DNA of 64,000 nt, from contig NZ_AMZY02000006.1 in NCBI RefSeq assembly GCF_000330725.2, forward strand, positions 239,403 through 303,402, given 5' to 3'. The position numbers and the translations under genes were made by a program. The notes under the pieces were generated by a model, which saw nothing but the letters and a program-made list of their open reading frames with translations, ran no database searches and had not been told where the DNA came from. Below are positions 46,708 through 55,580 of this stretch, piece after piece. Position 1 is the first letter of the stretch. Each line of letters begins with the position of its first letter. The DNA is from Mariniradius saccharolyticus AK6. Lineage in GTDB: Bacteria; Bacteroidota; Bacteroidia; Cytophagales; Cyclobacteriaceae.

Positions 46708-47910
46708 TCATGGCAAGAAGCTCAGACCGTGGCGGGTTTTCCACAGGAAGTATTTCTCGAAGAGGACTTTGCCAAAGTCATAGATGACATTGGGAATCAT
46801 CACCGCAAAACTTCTGGGTTTGAAGAGGTTATTGCTCAAAATCACCACTTCTTTTTTGCCCGCATCCATGATGCAGATCCCTGGGATTTTGCCCCAAGGC
46901 TTGTGTACCAACTCTGATTTGCCTTTTTCCACCCTCACGATGTTTTCTGCAACGATTTTCCCTGTTTCATCGCTGGGATATCCTGTTTTAGGACTGCTGA
47001 AAGGAACCTTTCCAGGTTTGAAAGGGAGTTTTACATCCACTGCGATACCCGCTGCCCATACGTTTGGATAGACGGGGTGACGGTAATCGTCTCCAACGGG
47101 CATGTATCCGGCACCCGTCGCGCCGAGTTTGGGAGAATTTTGGACAAAATCCACCCCAACAAATGGCGGCATGAGCATGGAGAATGAGTAGGGGAGCTTT
47201 TCACCATTGGAGAGGAAAACTTCCTTGTCGGTCATTTTCTCCACGGCAACCTCCGTCCTGAAGTGGATATTGAACATCTTCATGAATGACTTCAGCATCG
47301 TTTCGGCACCAGTCATGCCATCAATCCCGAAGTGTCCCAAGTAAGTTTCCGGCGTGATCCAATACAGATCCACTTTTTTGCGGATTCCCTGCTCGCGGAG
47401 CCATTTTTCGAAGTTGAAAACAAACTCATAGGCCGCGCCCATGCAGCCTGCCCTTTGGGTGGCCCCTATGACAACAGGACCGGGATTGGCTTTGAATTTC
47501 TCCAGGGATTCCCGGATTTTCATGGCACCAATCGGAGTCCCGACGTAGTGCGCATATTCTTTCACGCCCGGCGCTACATCAAAATCGACCTTTGGTCCGG
47601 TGGCTACAACCAAATGGTCATAAGCGACTTCACCGCGGTCGGTAATCACTACTTGTCTGTCTGGATCCACTTCCAAGGCAACGGCTTTGAAGAACTCAAC
47701 GCCTTTTTTCTTGAAAATGTCGCCCCTAGGCACAGTAATATCCTTGACTTCCCTTCTTCCAAACGGAACCCAAATCAATGATGGTATAAATAGGAAATCG
47801 TCGTTTCGGTCGATGACCACCACATGATGGTCTTTGCCTCCTTTTCGCTTGAGCTCGAGGGCTGCAGTGAATCCTGCAAAATTTCCCCCGATGATAACGG
47901 TCTTTGTCAT
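46708..47910 (-). CDS. SQR-like FAD/NAD(P)-dependent oxidoreductase
   Basis: 400 residues. FAD-binding start VIIGGNFAGFTAALELKRKGG, second dinucleotide region GPVVIGATQRAGCMGAAYEF, and a C-terminal amphipathic region IMPNVIYDFGKVLFEKYFLWKTRHG that may touch the membrane. Sulfide:quinone reductases use cysteines; C in AGCMGA and C in GICIMDAG are candidates. Oxidation of sulfide with quinone reduction is the best guess, but related NADH-type enzymes are possible. A CRP/FNR-type site lies upstream. Confidence 0.8.
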   Translation of the reverse strand: MTKTVIIGGNFAGFTAALELKRKGGKDHHVVVIDRNDDFLFIPSLIWVPFGRREVKDITVPRGDIFKKKGVEFFKAVALEVDPDRQVVITDRGEVAYDHLVVATGPKVDFDVAPGVKEYAHYVGTPIGAMKIRESLEKFKANPGPVVIGATQRAGCMGAAYEFVFNFEKWLREQGIRKKVDLYWITPETYLGHFGIDGMTGAETMLKSFMKMFNIHFRTEVAVEKMTDKEVFLSNGEKLPYSFSMLMPPFVGVDFVQNSPKLGATGAGYMPVGDDYRHPVYPNVWAAGIAVDVKLPFKPGKVPFSSPKTGYPSDETGKIVAENIVRVEKGKSELVHKPWGKIPGICIMDAGKKEVVILSNNLFKPRSFAVMIPNVIYDFGKVLFEKYFLWKTRHGLSFLP

Positions 47911-47958
47911 GGCTTCTTGGAATTTGAAATAAAGTACCGTCTATAATCCCTGAAAAAC

Positions 47959-47974
47959 AGTGATGTATGTCACT
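47959..47974 (-). promoter_or_regulatory. CRP/FNR-type operator upstream of the SQR-like gene
   Basis: AGTGATGTATGTCACT is an inverted repeat AGTGA-N6-TCACT, the spacing of CRP/FNR-family sites (consensus TGTGA-N6-TCACA). It lies 49-64 nt upstream of the ATG at 47910, where an activator or repressor would act. The regulator is not in the window. Confidence 0.55.
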
Positions 47975-48131
47975 TTGGGAGGCGATTTTGGGAATAGTTC
48001 CTGCAAAAAAACCGCACCTGTAAAAGGGGCTTGCCTTTCCGCAAAATATACCGCAACTTATTCCCTGCTGTGGATCTACGGGGAAGGATTTTCCCTCGAT
48101 CTGTATGCGACTCGTTCACGACAATAAACCC

Positions 48132-50678
48132 ATGTACCGCGTAGCGTTTGCATTTATCTGCTTCATAGGATTGGTTGCCTGCAGACAGGAACTGCCTGAT
48201 TTTTCCAAGGAATTGGTTTCCGTTCCCTTGTCGCCAGAAGATCAGCTGAGGACTTTCCAGTTGGAAAAAGGATTTGAAATCGAGCTTGTCGCCTCCGAAC
48301 CGATGGTGCAGGATCCGATCCTGATCACTTTTGATGGGCACAACCGCTTGTGGGTCGTCGAGATGCGGGGATACATGAGTAATCTGGAAGGAACTGAAGA
48401 GAAATCACCGATTGGGAGAATTTCCGTATTGGAAGACCTAGATGGTGATGGGCTGATGGACAAGAGCACGATCTATCTTGACAGCCTTGTGATGCCGCGG
48501 GCCATCGGATTGTTCAAAAACGGTGCACTCATCGCTGAAAATAATGCGCTCTGGATCAGCTATGACAGCGACGGGGACCTGAAGGCCGATTCGAAGGAAC
48601 TGCTGGATTCCACCTATGCCGCCAATGGTGTCCCCGAGCATTCCGACAACGGTTTTGTGAGAAACGTCGACAACTGGTACTACAGCGCCAAGTCGCGTCT
48701 GCGGTACCGTTTCCAAAATGGGACCTGGCTGCGGGACAGCACCGAGTTTCGCGGGCAGTGGGGTATTTCCCAGGATGACCAGGGCAGGCTGATTTACAAT
48801 TACAACTGGTCCCAACTCCACGGGGATTTGGTTCCAGCAAACTTCCTGTACCGAAATGCCAACCACAAACCCAATTCGGGTATAGACCATGGCCTGACGA
48901 TCGATAGGCGAATTTATCCCATTCGGCCCAACTTGGCTGTTAACCGCGGCTACATTCCCGGAACGCTGGATTCTGCCGGGAGATTGCTGGAATTTACATC
49001 CGCCTGCTCGCCCGTCGTGTACAGAAGCACCCTTTTCCCGGAGGAATACCGGGGAAACATCTTTGTGATGGAAAATGCCGGCAACCTCGTCAAGCGAAAC
49101 GTGGTGACGCAAAAGGGATGGCTCTTGGAAGCCCATGACCCCAATCCAGGCGAGGAGTTTTTATCCTCCTATGATGAGCGCTTTCGTCCGGTGCATGGTA
49201 CTGTCGGACCGGATGGGGCATTGTACATTGTGGACATGTACCACGGTATCGTGCAGCACGGGTCTTACATGACTCCCTATCTGAAGGAACAAACCCAAAG
49301 CCGCCAACTCGACCAATATGTCCACATGGGTCGTATCTGGCGCGTTGTCCCTAAAAGAACCAAAACAAGGGAAATCCCGAAACTGGCCGAAATGAGTCCA
49401 AACCAATTGCTTGAAATGCTTTCGCACCCCGATGGCTGGCAGCGGGATATGGCCCAACGGCTCTTGGTCGAAAGCGGAGACCAAAACCTGGTACCGCGAC
49501 TGCGTGAATTGGCAACCAACGGAAGCGCCGCCTTGGGAAGATTCCACGCCCTCTGGACACTCGAAGGCCTGGGAGCGATCGATGAAGCAACTCTCAGGTC
49601 AAGTTTGAATGATAACGATCCTTTGGTCGTGCAGACCGCCCTTCGGCTTTCCGAAGCCATAGCCTCAAACAATCCTGAATGGAAGTCCGAATTGGGTGGG
49701 ACAATGAAAAAGATGTTTCCGGCTGCAGCGGATGTTGTTGCCCTGCAACTCGCTTTGACTGCTGGTGTACTGGATTTTGACTTGAAATCAGAAATACTGG
49801 CGGGCCTTTTTGACCGCTTTGGGCATCAACCGCTTATGCAGGACGCGATTTTGAGCAGTTTGGAAGGGCAGGAATTTTCATTTTTGGCTTACCTGTTTTC
49901 TCAGGAATCATGGATGGAAAGCCTGCCCCACAAGGAGATTTTTGTCGAGATGCTCACTACTGCGACGATCAAAAACCGCAATCCATTGGAAATTAAGGGG
50001 CTTCTGGCATTGGCCGACAAATCACCGATCACCTGGAGGGAAATGTCCATGCTACAGGCGATGGCAGTCCAGGCAGGTGACCCAAACAATCTGGCTTTGG
50101 TGGAATTGCCGCAACGGCCCGACTTTTTCAAAAGGAAAGACATCGAGCTTGAGCCCGAAAAGATAGAGATGGTCAAGAGCCTCTACGAATGGCCCGGCTA
50201 CAAGGCAACCCCAAATATTACTTCCGGGCAGCATTTGGATGAAAATGGGAGGAAATTATTTGCCCAAGGGCGGCAGAAATACCTGACAGCTTGCGCAGGT
50301 TGCCATGGCTCCAACGGTAAAGGCGTGGCAAGGATGGGACCGCCATTGGCCGCATCCGAATGGGTGGTGGGAGACGAAAAACGGCTCGCATTGATCATCC
50401 TCCATGGCATCGAAGGCCCTATCGAAGTGGCAGGAAAAAAATATGATGCGCCCGAAATCCTACCCGTGATGCCAGCACATTCCACGATGGATGATGCTTC
50501 GATTGCAGCCATTTTGACCTATATCCGCAACGAGTGGGGCAACCAAGCCGGCGCGATCACTGGACGTGTCGTGTCCTCGACAAGGCATACCTCCCAAGGG
50601 CGCGTGTATCCCTGGTCAGCCGCCGAACTCAACAAACATATCGAAAGCCTCAGCGAATCCAAACCTTCAAACCCATGA
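48132..50678 (+). CDS. PVC-type beta-propeller dehydrogenase with HEAT-like region and cytochrome c domain
   Basis: 848 residues from the ATG at 48132 (MYRVAFAFICFIGLVACRQ, lipobox LVAC); the frame from 48105 is rejected. N-terminal propeller part FEIELVASEPMVQDPILITFDGHNRLWVVEMRGY...EHSDNGFVRNVDNWYYSAKSRLRYRF (DUF7133/PVC heme-binding type). Middle helical, HEAT-like (about 430-640). C-terminal single c-type heme CAGCHGSNGKG at about 721 with axial Met likely in VMPAHSTM. Probably oxidises a sugar or alcohol at the membrane. Stop overlaps the next start (ATGA). Confidence 0.88.
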   Translation: MYRVAFAFICFIGLVACRQELPDFSKELVSVPLSPEDQLRTFQLEKGFEIELVASEPMVQDPILITFDGHNRLWVVEMRGYMSNLEGTEEKSPIGRISVLEDLDGDGLMDKSTIYLDSLVMPRAIGLFKNGALIAENNALWISYDSDGDLKADSKELLDSTYAANGVPEHSDNGFVRNVDNWYYSAKSRLRYRFQNGTWLRDSTEFRGQWGISQDDQGRLIYNYNWSQLHGDLVPANFLYRNANHKPNSGIDHGLTIDRRIYPIRPNLAVNRGYIPGTLDSAGRLLEFTSACSPVVYRSTLFPEEYRGNIFVMENAGNLVKRNVVTQKGWLLEAHDPNPGEEFLSSYDERFRPVHGTVGPDGALYIVDMYHGIVQHGSYMTPYLKEQTQSRQLDQYVHMGRIWRVVPKRTKTREIPKLAEMSPNQLLEMLSHPDGWQRDMAQRLLVESGDQNLVPRLRELATNGSAALGRFHALWTLEGLGAIDEATLRSSLNDNDPLVVQTALRLSEAIASNNPEWKSELGGTMKKMFPAAADVVALQLALTAGVLDFDLKSEILAGLFDRFGHQPLMQDAILSSLEGQEFSFLAYLFSQESWMESLPHKEIFVEMLTTATIKNRNPLEIKGLLALADKSPITWREMSMLQAMAVQAGDPNNLALVELPQRPDFFKRKDIELEPEKIEMVKSLYEWPGYKATPNITSGQHLDENGRKLFAQGRQKYLTACAGCHGSNGKGVARMGPPLAASEWVVGDEKRLALIILHGIEGPIEVAGKKYDAPEILPVMPAHSTMDDASIAAILTYIRNEWGNQAGAITGRVVSSTRHTSQGRVYPWSAAELNKHIESLSESKPSNP

Positions 50679-51772
50679 AAAACCAAACCCATGTCGAAAC
50701 GCATGATCCTGAGCGGAGGAAGTTTCTGAAGACTGTTGGTGCAGCTTCCTTGGCTTTTGCAATGCCATTGCCGATGATCGCCAAGGAACTTGGTGTGGAG
50801 AAAATGGGCATTGTCGTCCACTCCTACGGCATCAGGTGGAACTCAAAAACGGCAAGCGCCGACTATCCGGGTTTCAAGGATGCATTTGATCTGTTGCGTC
50901 ACTGCCATCAAATCGGAGCGGGGGGAATTCAAGTGGGCGTGAATAATTGGGCCGAGGATCTCAGCAAAAGGATGCGGGAGTATGCGGAAAAAAACAATCT
51001 ATTCCTGGAGGCGAGTATCTCCCTACCCAAGTCCAAAGAGGATGTGGCGCGGTTTGAAAAGGATATCCTTGCAGCAAAGGAAGCTGGAATGCAGGTGATG
51101 CGCACAGTCTGCCTTAGTGGCAGGAGGTATGAGACCTTCAAAACGATGGAGGACTGGAATCATTTCAGGCAAAATTCCCTGACTTCACTCCAGTTGGCCG
51201 TGCCGATTGTCGAAAAGAACAAGGTTCTGTTGGCAGTCGAAAACCACAAAGATTGGCATGCTGCAGAGTTGGTTGACATCCTGAAGGGCCTGGGAAGCCA
51301 TGCGGTGGGTGCTTGTTTGGATTTCGGCAACAACCTGGCGCTTTTGGAGGACCCCAACGAGGTCATCCGCACTTTGGCGCCGTACTCCTTTTCCACGCAT
51401 GTCAAAGATATGGGCGTACAGGAATACGAAAATGGCTTCCTGCTTTCGGAGGTTCCTTTGGGTCAAGGCATCGTGGATTTGCAGGCGGCGGTTGCACTTT
51501 GCAAAAAACACAAGGCCAACATTTCCTTTTGCCTGGAAATGATTACAAGGGATCCTTTGAGAATCAATTGCCTGCAAACGGGATATTTTGCAACTTTCGA
51601 CAAGCTGCCTGCCAAACAATTGGCTGCGGTTTTGGAAATGGTCCGCAAACAAAGCTTCAAAGGAAAGCTCCCCGCCACCTCGGGTCTCGATCCCGAGCAG
51701 CAACTGGCATTTGAAGAACAAAATATCCTTGATTCCTTGGCCTATAGCCAAAAGCAACTGGGTCTAGGCTAA
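50675..51772 (+). CDS. Tat-exported TIM-barrel sugar isomerase/epimerase-like protein
   Basis: 365 residues from the ATG at 50675, which overlaps the cytochrome stop; a longer upstream frame is inside that gene and is rejected. Twin-arginine leader DPERRKFLKTVGAASLAFAMPLPMIA, then a xylose-isomerase-type TIM barrel (MGIVVHSYGIRWNS, HQIGAGGIQVGVNNWAED, LLAVENHKDWHAAELVDIL, GACLDFGNNLALLEDPNEV, FCLEMITRDPL). Works beside the cytochrome dehydrogenase; substrate unknown. Confidence 0.87.
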   Translation: MKNQTHVETHDPERRKFLKTVGAASLAFAMPLPMIAKELGVEKMGIVVHSYGIRWNSKTASADYPGFKDAFDLLRHCHQIGAGGIQVGVNNWAEDLSKRMREYAEKNNLFLEASISLPKSKEDVARFEKDILAAKEAGMQVMRTVCLSGRRYETFKTMEDWNHFRQNSLTSLQLAVPIVEKNKVLLAVENHKDWHAAELVDILKGLGSHAVGACLDFGNNLALLEDPNEVIRTLAPYSFSTHVKDMGVQEYENGFLLSEVPLGQGIVDLQAAVALCKKHKANISFCLEMITRDPLRINCLQTGYFATFDKLPAKQLAAVLEMVRKQSFKGKLPATSGLDPEQQLAFEEQNILDSLAYSQKQLGLG

Positions 51773-51805
51773 ATATTGCACTTCATCAAAATGTTCCAAT
51801 CTGTC

Positions 51806-51888
51806 CGAAATTCTTGTCTCTTGTTTCTTTCCGCTCGTTTCTCGTCTCTCGCCTCTCAAATCTCACGTTTCAAATCTCAAACCTAACC
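51806..51888. repeat. CT-rich low-complexity repeat upstream of SDR gene
   Basis: A run of TTTCTCGTCTCTCGCCTCTC followed by AAATCTCACGTTTCAAATCTC-type words, almost only C/T with short A-blocks. No open frame. Lies in the gap between the isomerase and SDR genes and resembles dispersed repeats seen as dense pyrimidine tracts in this phylum. Confidence 0.5.
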
Positions 51889-51889
51889 C

Positions 51890-52678
51890 ATGTCCTCCCT
51901 CACCTCCCTCCCCGGCATCAAACTCTTTGACCTCAGCGGCAAGTCTGCCATCATCACCGGTGGTTCCAAAGGCCTCGGTCTCGCCATGGCAGCAGGCCTG
52001 GCTTCCGCGGGTGCCAATGTCATGCTCGTCAGTCGCAAAGCCAATGAAGGGGATGCGGTGGCGCAGGAAATCTCAAGAGCCTATCGGGTCAAAGCCATTA
52101 CCTTCGCCGCCGATGTGAGGAATCAGGCCGATATGGAAGCCATGGCCAAAATGGCCCATGAGGAATTTGGCCGAATCGACATCCTCATCAACAGTGCCGG
52201 CATCAACATCCGGGGCCCTATCGATGAGCTTACGGAATCGGATTTCCAACAAGTAATGGACGTCAATGTTACGGGAACTTGGCTGGCCTCCAAGGCCGTC
52301 ACACCCTATATGAAAGAAAGTAAAAAAGGGGCCATCATCAACCTCGCAAGTACCTTGGGCTTGGTCGGATTGGCCAACCGTACGCCTTATGCTTCCTCCA
52401 AAGGGGCGGTGGTCCAAATGACCCGAGCCTTGGCTTTGGAACTTGCACCTTGGAACATCACGGTCAACGCCATTTGTCCGGGGCCGTTTTTGACCGAAAT
52501 GAACCTTCCGATCGCCGATACCGAAGAGGGAAAAAAGTTCGTCGTGGGCGCTACGGCTTTGGGACGTTGGGGCGAACTCCAAGAGATACAAGGCGCTGCG
52601 ATCTTCCTCGCTTCCGATGCCGGCACGTATATGGTAGGATCCATGCTGACGGTGGACGGGGGCTGGACGGCAAGATAG
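51890..52678 (+). CDS. SDR-family oxidoreductase (gluconate 5-dehydrogenase type)
   Basis: 262 residues. Classical SDR: cofactor TGGSKGLGLAMAAGLASAGANVMLVSRK, NAGINIRGP (NNAG variant is NSAG here), catalytic Ser in LASTLGLVGLANRTPYASSKGAV with Tyr and Lys, then NAICPGPFLTEM and a C-terminal GSMLTVDGGWTAR. Likely uses NAD(P)+ and a sugar acid such as gluconate; substrate is inferred. Confidence 0.9.
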   Translation: MSSLTSLPGIKLFDLSGKSAIITGGSKGLGLAMAAGLASAGANVMLVSRKANEGDAVAQEISRAYRVKAITFAADVRNQADMEAMAKMAHEEFGRIDILINSAGINIRGPIDELTESDFQQVMDVNVTGTWLASKAVTPYMKESKKGAIINLASTLGLVGLANRTPYASSKGAVVQMTRALALELAPWNITVNAICPGPFLTEMNLPIADTEEGKKFVVGATALGRWGELQEIQGAAIFLASDAGTYMVGSMLTVDGGWTAR

Positions 52679-52737
52679 TTGCCGATCGGTGGGTTTTCGA
52701 GTGCCCTTAAGTGTATCGAAAGAAAATCAGCGTTTTT

Positions 52738-53475
52738 TCAACCCTCAAAAACCGGATCCGGGGAATCTATGATTTTTCGGACAAACCCAACCATTTGGTC
52801 GATCTCTTCCCAAGAAAAGCCCAAACTGGATTGGGAGTGGGCGAGTGCGTCCCGCAGTTTTCCCAAGTCATTCATCATATCCGTAAATCCTTCCCTACTG
52901 AGTGCGGGATCAAACTTCTTGAAGCGCTGTTGCTTGGAGAAGATCGAACCCAAATCGCCAAATTGAAGGCACTGTACCAAGTCGATTTCTTCCTTTCTGG
53001 CCTTTTTCCATTCATACAGATCCCGGGCATTGTTGAGCCTGTTGGCCGAAATGCTGCTTTCCCAAGTTTGCAGGTAATTTCGAATCAGGTTTTTCATATG
53101 TGTTTCGAGAATGCTGATCACACCAAACAGGCCAATCCGCACGGGTATTTTGTCCAAATCCGTCCTAGTCACGATGTAGGCCAACTGTCCCTCTTCCTCG
53201 ATAAAATACCGCCGCTTGGCAATCAGCAATCGAAAAGCCTTGATTAGCGGCGTGTCTTGGGGAATGATCTCGTCCGCCTCCACGGGGGAAGGCCCGCTTT
53301 CACCGACGTCATATTTCCAATACTGTCCCGACTTCTTAAACACCGCCGTATGAAAATTGCGGCTTTCCATTTCTTCCCTGAAATTGCTTTCGTTAAAAAC
53401 CAAAAGGTTTTCGGCTATCGGCATCACGTTGATCTGTTCTTCGAAAAGCAAGCGAAGTCTGTCGGCTGCGTTCAT
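52738..53475 (-). CDS. CBS-like plus HEPN-like protein of unknown function
   Basis: 245 residues. The N-terminal part resembles a CBS pair (LRLLFEEQINVMPIAENLLVFN...DTPLIKAFRLLIAKRRYFIEEEGQLAYIVTRTDLDKIPVRIGLFGVISILE). The C-terminal helical part ends with MMNDLGKLRDALAHSQSSLG, where R208-x4-H fits the HEPN Rx4-6H signature used by many RNases. The fusion suggests a ligand-gated nuclease (inference). The neighbours are a conserved hypothetical gene and fic. Confidence 0.72.
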   Translation of the reverse strand: MNAADRLRLLFEEQINVMPIAENLLVFNESNFREEMESRNFHTAVFKKSGQYWKYDVGESGPSPVEADEIIPQDTPLIKAFRLLIAKRRYFIEEEGQLAYIVTRTDLDKIPVRIGLFGVISILETHMKNLIRNYLQTWESSISANRLNNARDLYEWKKARKEEIDLVQCLQFGDLGSIFSKQQRFKKFDPALSREGFTDMMNDLGKLRDALAHSQSSLGFSWEEIDQMVGFVRKIIDSPDPVFEG

Positions 53476-53561
53476 GGTTTTTGCGGGATTTGGGAAGCTG
53501 AAAATAGAAAAATTAGGAGAGGTATTTATATTGGCAGTGGAATTAAAAATCGCAGGTATTT

Positions 53562-54110
53562 ATGGCAGCAATGGAACTCGGAATCGGAAGTCAAATCAGA
53601 CACCCCAAATTTGGGAAGGGTGTGGTGGTAGAGGCTGATGCCCAGTATTATAAGATCTATTTCAACTTCACGGCGGAGGTCAAGACCATCGCCCGTGATT
53701 TCCCGCATTTTGAATTGATCGAGAAAAAGGAAGCCGAACCGGTATCCATTTCGCTATCCGATATCGAAAAGGCCGTGGAAAACGCGCTCAAGAAAATGCC
53801 TTCCAACGATCCTTTGCCCCGGGTCAGTATGGCGCAAAAATGGCTCAAAGGCACCGTCACGCTCAATCCCTACAATCCCGAGATGAGCAACAAGGAAATT
53901 CCGATTGAAACCTTTTTCCACAAAATCATCATGATCCGGGAAAGACTGCGCGTCCTCGAGCAAAACATCAACAACCACGAGAAGCTTGACGACCAGGACC
54001 GCATCCAACTCCAGCAATACATCACCCGGGCCTATGGTTCCCTCACGACCTTCAACGTCCTCTTCGCCGACAAAGACGATTACTTCAAAGGGGCCGGGAA
54101 GGAGGATTGA
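53562..54110 (+). CDS. Conserved hypothetical protein with Tudor/UvrD-C-like start
   Basis: 182 residues. The N-terminal IGSQIRHPKFGKGVVVEADAQYYKIYFNFTAEVKTIARDFPHFELIEKK is a short barrel of the type seen at the C-terminus of UvrD-like helicases. The rest is helical (KEIPIETFFHKIIMIRERLRVLEQNINNHEKLDDQDRIQLQQYITRAYGSLTTFNVLF). No enzyme motif. Start could also be three codons on. Function unknown. Confidence 0.8.
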   Translation: MAAMELGIGSQIRHPKFGKGVVVEADAQYYKIYFNFTAEVKTIARDFPHFELIEKKEAEPVSISLSDIEKAVENALKKMPSNDPLPRVSMAQKWLKGTVTLNPYNPEMSNKEIPIETFFHKIIMIRERLRVLEQNINNHEKLDDQDRIQLQQYITRAYGSLTTFNVLFADKDDYFKGAGKED

Positions 54111-54214
54111 GGAAATGGTTCAGAAAAATAGAATGTCTACACACTTTTCTTGGTGTAGTATTTCCATCCAGTTTCCGATCAAAAAGGCCGAAGGTTTTAT
54201 CGAATATTAGATTT

Positions 54215-54260
54215 ATAACTCATTTTTTGCCTATTTTTGAGTTATATTTTTATAATTATA
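54215..54260 (+). promoter_or_regulatory. AT-rich promoter/operator of fic
   Basis: ATAACTCA (54215-54222) and TGAGTTAT (54238-54245) form an 8-bp inverted repeat; TATAATTATA (54251-54260) is a 10-bp palindrome just before the ATG at 54265. TATTTTTG at 54232-54239 fits the Bacteroidota -7 box TAnnTTTG; a -33 TTTG at the usual spacing is not seen. The palindromes suggest control close to the transcription start. Confidence 0.5.
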
Positions 54261-54264
54261 CCTC

Positions 54265-55374
54265 ATGCGTTGGAATTGGGAATCCAAAAATTGGCCGAAT
54301 TTCGAATACGACCTTGCTGAACTGGACGGGTTGGAGGAAGAATTTTTGAAGAAGTCCGGGCATTTGTTGGGCGCATATACACACATTGCCCAAGGAGACA
54401 AAGAGCATTTGATCGTGGATATTATTTCGGAAGAAGCCCTAAAGACATCCCTGATAGAAGGGGAATACCTGAATCGGGAAAGCATCCAATCTTCAATCAA
54501 GAAGCAATTTGGACTCCAAACCGAACTCAGGAAAATCAGCCCCGCGGAATACGGTATTGCGGAAATGATGGTAGACCTGTACCAGCGTTTTGATACGCCA
54601 CTTTCACACGAAATGATATTCACCTGGCACAAGATGCTCTGCAACGGTAGACGGGACTTGCTCGATATCGGAAGATACCGAAGCAGCGCAGAGCCCATGC
54701 AAGTGGTATCGGGGGCAATTGGGAAAACAAAGGTCCATTTTGAGGCACCACCTTCGGCGGTAATTTCCAAGGAAATGGACAGGTTTGTAGAGTGGTTTGA
54801 AGTGACCCGAACACTTGGTCCGAATCGGCTTAAACCACTGCAGCGGGCGGGAATAGCCCACCTGTATTTTGTCTGTATTCATCCGCTAGAAGATGGCAAT
54901 GGGAGAATAGGGCGGGCAATAGCTGAGAAAGCACTCGCTGAGGGCCTGGGCCATCCTTCATTGATTGCGCTGTCGTATACGATCGAAAAGCACAAGAAGG
55001 ATTATTATGCGGCTTTGGAAAGGAACAACAGGCATTTGGAAATCACTGATTGGCTCCAGTATTTCTCCAAAACTATCATCGAGGCACAGCAGAATTCGAT
55101 CAAAATCGTTGGGTTCGTGGTCCAAAAGGCAAAATTGTTTGGCAAACTCAATGGACTTTTAAACGAGCGCCAAGAAGAGCTCCTCAACAGAATGTTCAGG
55201 GAAGGAATTGAGGGATTCAAGGGTGGTCTGAGTGTGAAAAATTACATTGCGATTACCTCCGCTTCCAGGGCAACCGCCACGAGGGATTTGCAGGATTTGG
55301 TGGCAATGGGTGCATTGTTGAGGTCAGGAGAGCTCAAGGGCACGCGGTATTTTTTGAATTTGGAGGGGTTCTGA
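54265..55374 (+). CDS. Fic-domain protein (AMPylator-like), class II
   Basis: 369 residues. N-terminal DUF4172-like part with an inhibitory helix motif TSLIEGEY near residues 59-66 (S/TxxxE-G), then the Fic signature HPLEDGNGRIGR at 206-217 (His, Asp, Asn and Arg all present), and a C-terminal winged-helix (KNYIAITSASRATATRDLQDLVAMGALL). Transfers AMP (or another nucleotide) to a target; target unknown. The inhibitory glutamate in the same chain suggests self-control without a separate antitoxin. Confidence 0.93.
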   Translation: MRWNWESKNWPNFEYDLAELDGLEEEFLKKSGHLLGAYTHIAQGDKEHLIVDIISEEALKTSLIEGEYLNRESIQSSIKKQFGLQTELRKISPAEYGIAEMMVDLYQRFDTPLSHEMIFTWHKMLCNGRRDLLDIGRYRSSAEPMQVVSGAIGKTKVHFEAPPSAVISKEMDRFVEWFEVTRTLGPNRLKPLQRAGIAHLYFVCIHPLEDGNGRIGRAIAEKALAEGLGHPSLIALSYTIEKHKKDYYAALERNNRHLEITDWLQYFSKTIIEAQQNSIKIVGFVVQKAKLFGKLNGLLNERQEELLNRMFREGIEGFKGGLSVKNYIAITSASRATATRDLQDLVAMGALLRSGELKGTRYFLNLEGF

Positions 55375-55394
55375 TCCTTGTAGCGGAGAGAAGG

Positions 55395-55580
55395 TTATTT
55401 CCGTGCTTTGTACTTTCCCCAAAAATATCCCGGAAAAATCAGTGCCTTGAGTTTCCAGTCATTTTTCTCTTTGAGGCCAAGGGAAGTATCGGCGTGCACA
55501 GCGCGGTACATTTTGGAGGCCAACAGGGTATGTCCGATCAGGAGGACAAAGGCAATGGCATACAATATCAGTTCTGTCAT
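55395..55580 (-). CDS. Small membrane protein of unknown function
   Basis: 61 residues from the ATG at 55580 (MTELILYAIAFVLLIGHTLLA); the frame from 55607 lies inside prmA. One membrane helix, then a basic tail (NDWKLKALIFPGYFWGKYKARK). Overlaps the prmA stop by 4 nt (ATGA), so coupled to it. No family recognised. Confidence 0.7.
   Translation of the reverse strand: MTELILYAIAFVLLIGHTLLASKMYRAVHADTSLGLKEKNDWKLKALIFPGYFWGKYKARK

Noticed and set aside
48105..48131. Upstream ATG at 48105 as start of the cytochrome gene
   Set aside because: The added residues (MRLVHDNKP) would bury the lipoprotein signal that begins cleanly at 48132.
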